NCBI GenBank assembly: GCA_022747635.1
Contig: JAKTNV010000003.1
Location: 47,959,475-48,023,474 of the forward strand
Direction of reading: 5' to 3'
DNA from: Hetaerina americana
Taxonomy: Eukaryota > Arthropoda > Insecta > Odonata > Calopterygidae
DNA: 64,000 bases
The notes under the pieces were generated by a model. That model was not told the DNA's origin and made no database searches. It saw nothing but the letters and a program-made list of their open reading frames with translations. The first letter of the stretch is position 1, and each line of letters opens with the position of its first letter. The translations under genes and the position numbers were made by a program. Below, piece after piece: positions 1-10,500 of this stretch.

Positions 1-485
1 TGTGAAATGGCCGGTTATAGACAGATGGGCAGGCCCTCAGGTTATCTCTGATTGGTCGGTGGAATCCCGCCTTTTTCTTCTCGCCGTGATCATCCTCAGT
101 GCGGGTTTCCACAGGTTACCGAGGGGTTAATCCTTGTTTCGAATGAAAAAGTTTTCTTCAAGCCCGATCTCAATTGATTCCTTGTACCCACATCTCTACC
201 ATTTCCAGAATAATCTCCAAGATCCTCCATAAACAGGGCATCGAAAACTTCTTTAGGGCATGCAGTAAAATCAACGACCAACTAGTAATGGTCAGAGACC
301 CCTGCGGCTTTGCGACCCCAGGTGTCTACCCCGTGAATGTGGAAATGTGTACGTGGGGGAAACTGGAAGAAAGATCGTGACCAGGATCAAGGAACATCGC
401 ATTCACAATAGGCTCTGCCAACCGGAAAAATCCGCGGTGGCCGAGCATTTCATTCAACGAGACCACGCCATACAATTGTAAAAGG
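1..485 (+). mobile_element. Penelope-like element relic with GIY-YIG endonuclease remnant
   Basis: The plus strand at 205-275 reads RIISKILHKQGIENFFRACS, matching the linker before the GIY-YIG domain in Penelope-like retroelements. After MVRDPCGFATPGVY a one-base frame change is needed, and then the 325-480 stretch reads ECGNVYVGETGRKIVTRIKE, then RLCQPEKSAVAEHFIQRDHA and a stop. C-x-C/G-x-VYVGETGR...T-R-x-K-E-H...EKSAVAEH is the Penelope-type endonuclease signature. The reverse transcriptase would lie upstream, outside or at the edge of the window. The frame change shows it is dead. 5' limit not visible. Confidence 0.75.
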
Positions 486-3400
486 TAAAAATCATATACC
501 GTGAGAAAAAGTTTTGGGCAGGATTAACTTAGGAATGAATGATTTAATACTGATATGGGTATATTCAGCAACTTGTAATTTACGTAGTCAATCTTCGCTA
601 ACTCTCCTTCCAAACTATCCGCTGGCCTCACGCCGTGGGCATGAACACCGACACCGACGGTCTCTGACCAAACGGTGGGCTGGGCAGGAGCTTCGGCGTG
701 CGAAGAATATTGGGTGCCTGCGGGTTATGTGCCTCAGGCATCTGAAATACGGCCAATAGACAGACCTTCGGGCACGTACGACAAATCTGGGAGCAAACGA
801 TTCGCGTGTTTTCGTCGGGTAAATTGAAGCAAAATAAGCTAGCATAAGATTTTCGGGAGGCAAGTTCACCCTGAAAAATCTCCGTAATTTTAGCATTTAC
901 GAAATGAACAGTCCAAATAGTAAGGAAGCGAAACAATCATTCCCTTCCAGCCTTTTACTAATCCCATCGTGTAGTTAATCATCCTTCGCCGCAGAGGCTA
1001 AAGGAATTTCCTTTACGCATCGTTGTGATTTTACTGGGTTACACAGTTTGAATCATTTCTCTGTCGCAAATTTAGGCTAAACGCGACACGTGACGCAAGA
1101 ATCAATTAATTATTCAAGAACAGCACGTCAATTTACAGGTCTTAATTAAATGTAATAATTTTTTTGTAATACACAGCCACCTGTCGTTTGCAAATGCATA
1201 TTTTAATACGTACTATTGCATTCCTTGTTCACTCATTTCTACTATGTCAACAGTTTCAATCATTATTTCGCATTAAAAGTAAATGCAGTTCCATGCAATA
1301 AGACGTTTCCCGCACTGAACTACGCGTACTTCCTTCCGTAAGAGCTTTCCCTTGGCCGCGTTGCGAGTGAATTATGATGAATATGAGTGAGTATGCTAAT
1401 ATGATGATAAAAGTGAGATAATGATGAAATACCAACCGTTCTTCATGCTTTTATTGCACTGAAGATAAACCTTCAACAAATATTTATTCATCAAAGAGCA
1501 GCACCTGCCACTAATGATGTCGGCAAAGGAAAAACATAAATACATACATTAAATACCGTGGTGAAGAGATACTAATGCATTATACATGTAATTACGCTCA
1601 TCCAATTTTACTCTTGAGAAGCCCAGTTCAAAATATTCACTTAAAGAATACAAGGGGTTAGAAATCAACCAATCCCCAATTACGTTTTTGAACGTACCAT
1701 ATATAGTCTGTCTTTCAGCATGGGGAAGTTTGTTATACTATTTTGAGACAAGGTTATCCGACTGATTGAAGATTTTGGACAATCTGCTTTGGGAAATGTC
1801 TAACATGTTTCTTGGCCTTGTATTATGGCTGTGTATATTGCATCTAAATACATAGTTATTTACATTCTTTTACATGAATTAAGCACTGGTAAAGACAGGT
1901 ATATGTTAAAGACCGCCATCACTCTTAGCCAGACAAATAGTGGACGACAGTGATACAAGCTTGTTATAATCGTAACAGGTTATCTCTAGCTAATAAATTA
2001 CATGCATGTTACGCCGCCCCCGTTTTCCCTAAATATTCTGACTTTTCACGTCTCCTAACACGCTTTAAAATTTTTCCATCATACAAGGTTCTTGAAAACG
2101 TTTTCTTTCACGCCCACATTTTTCTTGTCTCCTACTAACGTATTTTGCCACTCTTACCTTCCCCACCTAGCCACTCCATTTCTTTCCCCATCATCGTTGG
2201 TGAAGAGTGAAATAATGCCATATATTTACCTTTTATCCGCACAAAATCACGTTATTGCGCTTTATATTCCTAACTGGCCATCACAATATTTCGCCTATAG
2301 AGTGTAGCTTAAATACTAATGAAACCGTTTTTTTTTTGCTGCTTGTCGAATGAAATCCTTTAACATCTATTATTTACAGTCAACACATTTTCAGTTAACA
2401 TGAACATATTACGTTACCTCACTGAAGAAAAAGGTATCCATGAATCAATAAAGTGGTTTCCCCAACGCCTTTTCCGCAGTGGTTTTGTAAAAAGAAATAA
2501 CACCATTCTTCCGGCTTGCTGTTTGTCTTCCGTTTTTCCTCCATAAATCTTTCACTTTCCATTGTCCGGATTCCCATGGAATCGTGAAGCTCCTGATATA
2601 ATTATCAATTATTCTTCCTTTACCTTACAGTATTGGACAATAAACACCCACTTGTTAATTAAAAGTAATTTCGATACAATTTCAAATTTCTTTAAACAAG
2701 TCGCCATTCGCTTACTGAGTAAACAAAAAGAGGGCAATTATTCACGTCATTGGTAGTCATTTGTTATTTCGTGAGCTCCAACTCCTTTCAATAACAAGTT
2801 GCCAGAAATTAAGCGTAGCACAAGATTCAATCCAATGAGGAGACTATAAATGTTATTAAAAGTTTTAGGTGAGAAAATCGATGAAATGTTAAAAATGACG
2901 ACTGGTAAAGCAGTACTTTTTATTTAATAGTAATTGTGAAGAAATTTGTTACCTGTTTTTATAAAAAGTTTAATTTGGCATGATACGGATTAAACCCAAT
3001 CGCATACACCCTGGAAAGACCACCGGGACCTCGGAACTTATCCGTCAAAATACCGAATCTATCTATAAATAATCTGAAGCCTCCTCTGCGATAGGTGCTA
3101 TAACACCGCTTGGTATGATGGATTAAAACCTCTTCAAATGGAATGGTCTTGTCTGTCACTTCCCACTACGATTACACTAGTGTTTAAAACAATTATCGGT
3201 GCAAATTCCATTTCATGCCAAACTTGCAAAAAAGTGTCATTGTGAAAGATATGTGAAATGGAAATTGCTGAATAACTGGCAAATAGTTACCAAATAAGTT
3301 AAATGGTTAGGTTAATTAGTGGGATGGGCAGAAGAGACAATTTGGATATTAAGATTAAAGCTACATTGTGACAGGATTTCAGAAGTCACTGGAAGGTGGA

Positions 3401-4285
3401 CAGTTAGGAACCTGATCTTGGCAACAGCCTACTCGAAAAATTGTTTACATAGTTGAATATTTCATGAAATGGTAGGATATATCACTTGAAAGAATTATAC
3501 AATAGTCTTTGCAATAGATTAGGATTTTTTTATACCATTTTAAAATATTTTTTACATACGAACACATTTTTTGCTATTGAAGTCTTGTACTGAAATTGTC
3601 ATTTCATCGGCACATATTTTTGTACTAACGTTTTCTTAGAAATAAATAAAACGGCAAGATGACAAAATCGGCTTCATTAAAATAGCTCTTTCATAAGTTA
3701 TCTTCTGAAATCCAAAGTGTGCCCTTTAAATAGGCGGAGCGCTACATAACTAATCAATGGTTCAACTACAGGTGATACCTCTAGGCAGCCTTAGCTTCAA
3801 CCAAGCTGTGATTTTTCAAATAACAGTTCTCCCTGGGGAACCATAAGGAAATGAACTTGATCCCCTTCACTAATGTGTAAATTTCATATGCTGCTGGGCT
3901 TAGTATTTGGCAAGCTCCACTCTCATCTACCAAACATTCCACAAACCTTTTAATGCTAAGTTTAACCCAGATAGTGCAGAAAAATTTTGAGAACGTTTGG
4001 GACCAAACGCTTAACAAATGTCACTCATACGTCATATGGAACATACAGTGAAAATACAAAAATAATGTTATGTTCTCTGTGCAACTGTATCTGTTGTATA
4101 CAGTTGCAATGTACAATAGTTTCAGAAATTGTTTCTTCTCTGAAAAGGCCTGCTTGGCAGGTGAAACACCAAGTGTCAGGCACTTACCTACCCATGCTAT
4201 TTATTCCCTTTATTTCATCTGTGATTGATGGGTCCCTGGCATAGAAGAAATCCTTGTAAACCCTGAAGGAGAGTATGATTCACAA
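486..4285. other. Intergenic DNA without a recognisable gene
   Basis: This stretch downstream of Vps13B has only short ORFs in all frames with no family signal. A locally GC-richer patch sits at about 600-800. Short minus-strand ORFs at 2959-3159 and 3781-4017 have no recognisable domain or splice context. I see no RNA gene or clear repeat here. Confidence 0.5.
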
Positions 4286-4296
4286 AGGTCTAACAG

Positions 4297-4603
4297 TAGT
4301 AGTAGTATTTAGGTGAGGCGTCCGACAGCTGAGGTCATTTGTGCCATAGGGGATGGACAGGAAAGGATGAAGGGTGGAGAGAAACCCGGCGTCGGTATTA
4401 GCCTACTCTTTACGAAAGGTGCCAAGGGGTCTGCAGCTTAACGTCCCATCCGACGGATGGCGTACTCACTCAAAGTGCCCTCCACTAAGCACCTCAAGTA
4501 GGGATCGAGATACCTCTGAAAAATATTCAATACCGCCAGGATTTGAACCCGGGCCTTCAGGGTGGGAAGTCAGTACGGTAGCCCTTGCACCATCTCAATC
4601 CCC
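4297..4603 (-). repeat. SINE-A copy 1 (tRNA-derived), full length with target-site duplication
   Basis: Flanked by an exact 11-bp duplication, AGGTCTAACAG, at 4286-4296 and 4604-4614. On the minus strand the head (about 4540-4600) contains a degenerate tRNA region with B-box GGTTCAAATCC, followed by a unique body, and ends in a short (ACT)n tail. Its body aligns by eye with copies at 43.2 and 53.3 kb along nearly the whole length. Confidence 0.85.
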
Positions 4604-4614
4604 AGGTCTAACAG

Positions 4615-5416
4615 AAAAGGGTGATTGCGAACATGAACTTGGGCCTATTTCTTTTGATTTTTTCATTCCTGTGCAAGTACAATGGGTCCCTGGCATAGGA
4701 GATATCCTTACAACCCCCGAGTGTGTGTGAAATTCACTAGATTGACTGTTAATCCTTAACAAACCCTAGTGATCGAGTGTTTGTAAGTTTGTTTCCTTAT
4801 TTATTAATTTTTCATTGTTTTTGTGTGATTGAGGTGCACGTAGGTCACTGTTTCCCAAACACACCCAAGTGACCTAGAGTGTTCCTTATCTTCCCCTTGC
4901 TTGTAACTTTGTTTTTACCTCCCCCGTTTAAACAAACCTATTGCCAATCAAGTTTATGGTCTCGGCTATTTTGTTTTCTATTACTTCACGACCATAGGTA
5001 TGTTCATTTTAAATTAACAGAAATTGGTTCACTAGGTAATCACAATAATGACTAGTTTCACCCAGTCCAAAATGAAATATTATCATTGAAAAATTTATAA
5101 TTTTCCTCAGATATTGGACTTGTAAATTTTTCATTCTGAGTTACCTTTGTGCTCATGTTGATTCAACAACTGTAATCACCCATTTAATAGTCATTGTATA
5201 CCTAATGACAAAATTGAGCCGAAATTGCCAGCACTATGAAAGATATTTTTGAATAAACTGTCACAAGGAACAATGTGCTTCATTTATATAAATACTATAC
5301 AAATTGACTGTTGACATTCAAAAAGTCCAACTCAACCTGAACTGCATTGTAACCACACTAGTGGCAGCAGTTTTTCTAGTATGGTTAACTTTGTGAAGGA
5401 TTTTCAACTACTTTTG
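4615..5416. other. Intergenic DNA, no feature seen
   Basis: AT-rich sequence between SINE-A copy 1 and the inverted-repeat element. No ORF of interest and no RNA gene recognised. Confidence 0.4.
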
Positions 5417-6073
5417 TATAAATAAAATGAAAACTCCAATAGCCGTAGTAAGTTACCACCCCTTGTCACTCAATGATGTTGTGATGGTTTGTGGGAAAAA
5501 CTTTCCACAACTGTGACCAACCACAACCTCTCAACCCTTACAACCTTTTGTTGCACGTCCTTTATTCCTTCAGTTCCCTGAGGAAGGCTACAGGTACAAT
5601 GTAGCCAAAATATGCATATCTGATGCACATTCTTGTCTTTCCCTGTTTTATACTAACTTTGCTCAATTTGAGTAATGTTCTCCCAGTATTGAGGCCCTTT
5701 CTGAATGCATGATTTTTTTCCCGAGTGCTTGTGTGTGTGTCAGGTCTGCATTCATTCCTGGCATGGATTTATTCCCATAAACAGTCACGAATAGTGTGTA
5801 TCTGTTCATAAATCCAGGTGTCCTTAACAGCGTTCCTTTAACCCCGTCAATGATTTCAATTGGGTTTGAGTGTTTGTGTCCGTAGTTGGTCACTGGCAAG
5901 GAAGTAACATTCCTGCAAACTATTGCAGGAGGGTGTTCTGGTTTAGAGGCTGTGGTTGGTCACTCGCGGAATTTCTTTTCCCACAAACCATCACAACAAA
6001 AATTTTGTTTTCATTGCGCAACGAGTGGTGATACCTTACTACGACTACAGGAGTTTTTATTTTATAAATTTAC
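5417..6073. mobile_element. Inverted-repeat element of about 650 bp (non-autonomous, unclassified)
   Basis: The left arm 5417-5535 and the right arm 5938-6073 are diverged inverted copies. Shared landmarks include AAAACTCC, GTAGTAAG, TTGTGATGGTTTGTGGGAAAA and GTGACCAACCACA. The interior (5540-5890) has no coding capacity I recognise but includes a hammerhead-like fold at 5578-5620. The arms are too diverged to define an exact terminus or a target-site duplication. A fold-back or MITE-like element is the simplest reading. Confidence 0.6.
5578..5620 (+). ncRNA. Possible degenerate hammerhead-ribozyme motif
   Basis: CTGAGGA is followed by a perfect 7-bp stem (GGCTACA / TGTAGCC), then AAA where GAA is expected, then ATAT-GC-ATAT closing a stem III before C. 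This matches the order of hammerhead core parts (CUGANGA, stem II, GAA, stem III, H17), but G12 is replaced by A, one extra A precedes stem II and stem I is poor. It could be chance or a dead Penelope-type ribozyme. Confidence 0.3.
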
Positions 6074-7038
6074 TAGGCCATAGAGCTCAAGTTCTTATAT
6101 TTTACTTTTGTATTAATTTTATAAAGGAGTTTATTGGCCATTTCTTAAAACTTTTGTCAACTGCAAGGCCCTTTCCCTCTCTTCCTACACAACCAATCAT
6201 GGGCAAGCCCAAATTGACAGAATTGACCAATGGATGTCATTTGGTTGAGCAGTTTCAAGAGCAAGTTTTTTTGATTATTTTGAACGCTCATATAGGTGCT
6301 TATGGATGAGATTGGCTTGATATATCATACCAATCTTCTGGTTAGATACTGTAATTGGTTTGTAGATACTCAATGTAGCCTGCATGGCCCAAATGTTTGG
6401 GACATGACTGACCCAAAAAGAGGGGGGAGGATTCTAGGAGGAAATTTGATGACATAACGGCAATAGGAAGAAGTTTGGAGGGTGAAGGAATGAAGAAAAT
6501 GTAGCATCAATAAAATTAGCAAATACCATTATGATTTCTAGGAATTCATAGTCATCTATAAACTACTGCTATGAAAAACCTTCCCATGAAATAAGTTTAG
6601 GGAGAAAACGTACGCAACCATAATTAAAGCCAACATATAGAATCATTTAAATGTTTTCATTCAACAAGAATATACTTCACACAAAACTGAACAATCATAA
6701 TATTTACTGTGCAATATGTATACCCCTAGTTTTATTAATTCAATCTATCTCCATTTTAATTCTTTTGATAATTTTCTAGGGCCCTGAATATCTCAATACA
6801 GGTGTTAACAACAATTTTAGTTATAAAATTGAATGGACATGAAGACACCTCAATCAAAACAATAACTGATACATAACTCAGTTCTTCCAATGAGTGTTAA
6901 TAATAGTGGTCCCATTTCATTGTCCTGGAAATGAACACAGGATATAACAACAAGAAATCATCATAAGTATAAAATTAGTTTTGATATACAGTGCAAAAAA
7001 AATATAATAGTATGCCCAATCAAATAAGTGTAACACAA
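6074..7038. other. Vps13B 3' UTR and flank
   Basis: AT-rich sequence holding the candidate polyadenylation signals and no ORF of interest. Confidence 0.4.
6731..6758 (-). terminator. Candidate polyadenylation signals of Vps13B
   Basis: Reading the minus strand after the stop at 7039, an ATTAAA occurs near 6753-6758 and an AATAAA at 6736-6731. These are the first canonical hexamers after the stop codon and imply a 3' UTR of roughly 300 nt. Confidence 0.4.
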
Positions 7039-7527
7039 TCATAAAACTGGATACCCTTTTCCAAGGGACTGTCTCTTAACCAACTTCAAAAGGGATAGAA
7101 AATGTACTCCAGCAGCTGGAGCCACATGGAACATCAGTGGTAAGCCAGGCTGAGCTACCAAATCTTGAAGCTTACAAATGTTGGCACTGTAACTAGGTAA
7201 CTGCTGGTCACTCAGTTCTCCACTGCATGAGCCACTCTTTTCAACAAGTGAAGGAAAGGATGATCGGGCAGAGGAAGATGAGGGCACGGGTGATGAAGAG
7301 CAGGGTGCCCGGTGAAGTGATGGTGATTGAGACCCTGAGGAATCCTGAGACACATTTTGAGCAGAACAAGCAGCAGAAGCTGGCTCTGGAGCTGGTGGAA
7401 CAAATGTCCAATCATTAACAGTAGTTGAACCAACGGCTCCAGATATTTGCACAGGACATACAAGTAAGGATGATTCCCTCACATACTCAGCAATGCGTGA
7501 TCGAGTGGAAACTGGTGGAATGTCAGT
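7039..7527 (-). CDS. Vps13B: Vps13B last exon w28 with stop codon
   Basis: A 489-nt terminal exon: TDIPPVSTRSRIAEYVRES, then SLLVCPVQISGAVGSTTVND, and the C-terminus SLGKGYPVL followed by TGA at 7041-7039. The segment between is very rich in Ser, Pro and Ala and probably disordered. The acceptor is a 9-T tract ending CAG. No further coding exon is needed downstream: the frame closes and AATAAA/ATTAAA signals follow about 290-310 bp later. Confidence 0.88.
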   Translation of the reverse strand, partial: TDIPPVSTRSRIAEYVRESSLLVCPVQISGAVGSTTVNDWTFVPPAPEPASAACSAQNVSQDSSGSQSPSLHRAPCSSSPVPSSSSARSSFPSLVEKSGSCSGELSDQQLPSYSANICKLQDLVAQPGLPLMFHVAPAAGVHFLSLLKLVKRQSLGKGYPVL

Positions 7528-10500
7528 CTGAAAAAAAATTTAACCACATTATATGAATAGAGCAGGAAACATCCTCCACAAATGAAGAATGGTAATTAGG
7601 CCAGTATTTAATATGTTAACTCTGATAGTATTATAAACAAGATTTCCAATTTTTGGCATAATTTGAAACCTTTCAATATTCAAACATCATAGTTTATTAA
7701 TACTATCACATCTATTTGGTTTATTTTGATGCTGGACTCTATGACTATGATAATTTTCAAGTTTATAGCATAGCTCCTACACTGGTAAGAGTTTAATTTA
7801 TCTATCTCAGACCTACACCTCTTTAACACACTAACATAGAATATGAAGCATCCAAAGGAATTGTCCCCTCAATCCAATAGCAAAAAAAGTATTTTTTCCA
7901 TGTTATGGTGAGAAACTAGGATTTTAATGAGTCACATAGATGATATTTTCATTGTTTAAGTACAAGCAAGTATTTTTTTCTGGATGATCACTGAAAATAC
8001 AAACATATATATTAAATGGCAGAATTTGTAGCAATCAACAATACTACCTTGATCAAAAAGTTCCCGGAATAACCACCGTGTGGCGCTCCCATCGTTCCGA
8101 TTTGAGTTCTGTTTTTTTTGTTAAATTGGTACATCTGTTGTTGATATTCCCCTTAAATCTTAGTGTCATAACTTGACATTTGCAAAAGTTACGTAGCCAA
8201 GAGTACATCTATCTCTGTGTGTGTTGGCGATTTTTTACAATTGCAGAAATGGATTTAAATTTGCAACAACGAACTTGTATTAAATTTTGCGTAAAAACCG
8301 GATTTAGTGGCGCACGGACGTTGGAAATGTTGGAAAAGTGTTTCGGCAACGATTCTCTAAAAAAAACGGTCGTTTACCAGTGGCACGAGCGGTTCAGAAG
8401 TGGTCGTGAGTCAATCGAAGATGATGAACGCAGTGGCAGACCATCGACATCGAAAGTCGGTGAAAAAATTGATAAAGTAAAAGAAATGTTGGTCAATAAC
8501 CGCATATTAACCATCAGAGAAATAGCGGAGGACTTGAACATTGCCTATGGATCCGCCCAAGACATTGTGGTTAATGATTTGGGTTTCCGTCGTGTAGCAG
8601 CAAAGTTGGTGCCGAAAGACCTCAATTTCATGCAAAAAAGAGACCGTGTTGACGTCGCAAAAGACATGATTTGCGAGGCTGAATCCGATCCCACATTCAT
8701 CAAAAGGATCATTACTGGAGACGAGACGTGGGTTTATGAGTACGACACGCAATCCAGACATCAGGCAAGTGAATGGCGTTCACCAAATGAGCCGAGACCA
8801 AAAAAACCACGTCGTTTTCAGTCAAAAAAGAAGGCAATGCTGACGGTTTTCATGGATTACAACGGTGTAGTGCATCATGAATTTTTGCCAGACAGTAAAC
8901 AAAGAGTATTATTTGGGCGTTATGAGACGTTTGCGTGAAGCAATTCGCCGAAAGAGACCAGAAATGTGGGCAGAAAACTCGTGGATTTTGCACCATGATA
9001 ACGCACCGTCGCACAGTGCTATCATTATTCGTAATTTTTTGACGAAAAATGCAACAAATACCATCCAACAGCCACCGAATTCACCTGATTTGGCTCCCTG
9101 TGACTTCTTTCTGTTCAATCGAGTTAAAAAACCATTACGGGGAACGCGTTTTAGCAGCCGAGAGGAAGTAATGGAAAAATCGCAGGAAGCACTGATGGAC
9201 ATACCGAAAACCGAATATAAAAAATGTTTCGAGGATTGGATCAAGCGCTGGCATAAGTGTGTTGCAGTCGATGGGGATTACTTTGAAGGGGACAATATAG
9301 ATTTAGATGAATAAACTTGTATTTTTAATTTTCTGAATAAATTCCGGGAAATTTTTGATCAAGGTAGTATGTCTTTGTGTGGTACTCTGAGTGTGAATAA
9401 TTTACACATGATTTTGTACCAAAGAAATTCAAATACATATCCAAATTGCCATAGGTTTATGCATTGAACGTTGAAGTACACAACAATGAAAATCAATCAC
9501 ATTAATGTTTAAATTTTAAAATATTCTTTGAGTGATGAAGTACATCTGAAGAATTTACCAATGCAGTGAAAGTAAGTACAGGCAATAAATTCATTAACTG
9601 CTAAGACACACAGTCATTGCTAAGCCATCTGAATCCCTCATAAAAGGGCATAAACATCAACATTTCTGCTAAATTTCAAGATGGACGCAAACTAAAAGTC
9701 ATCAACTATGCAAATTTTTTAACCAACTATTCAATTCAGATTGAAAATGTCAATTTTTTAATTATAGTAGGTAACTACGGAGATAAGCCATAGGCAAAAC
9801 TCTCAATACATATCAGCAAAATATAATCATTTAAGGATTTTACAGTTCTACCAAACAGTTCTAATTTGCATTATATTATGAGCTTACCCCTGTAATTGGT
9901 TCAATCATGTGAGTCAGTTGAAGCCTTAACAGAGTGGGATCTGATGATGAAGGCTCCAGTCCACTAACTTCTCTGAGAGATATCCAAAAGAAATCATTTG
10001 TTTTTTCTGATGGGTTAGTGTCCACAGTTTCCTTTTTTTCATCCAATTTCACAATTAGAAGCCCCTAGGATATAATTTTGTGATAAATATTTTTTTTACT
10101 CTCTAAGCACTAACTTGAGGATAGAAAGTTATTAAATAAAAAATATATCTTTTGAAGACATTAATTTGTATTAATAGAGGAACATGAATTCAAATGGTGA
10201 TAAACTAATAAGTATGATATTACATATATGAAATAGAAAGCCATTTTTTTCTTTTAGATTTCATATCCAAATCAGCACATTAACTTACAAATTTGATCAA
10301 AATTACATTCTTTTGAAGTAATTTTTCTTGTAAACAGTAACATAAATAGCATACCCTCAACTCTATTGATTTACTGCATTAAACCAACAGAAACTGTTTG
10401 ATAATGAGATAAATGGCATTAATAAATAATTCATACCTCTCCTGTTAAAATTATTGTCACTGGGTTGTAAAGTCCTGCAGAACTAACAGACATTGCTTCC

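Noticed and set aside
2959..3159. Short minus-strand ORF as a host exon
   Set aside because: No recognisable domain, no convincing splice sites, and no partner exon near it.
3781..4017. Short minus-strand ORF as a host gene
   Set aside because: 78 residues with no known motif and no start, promoter or splice context.
7227..7418. Plus-strand ORF opposite the last Vps13B exon
   Set aside because: It is the antisense shadow of the Ser/Pro-rich C-terminal exon and shows no family signal.
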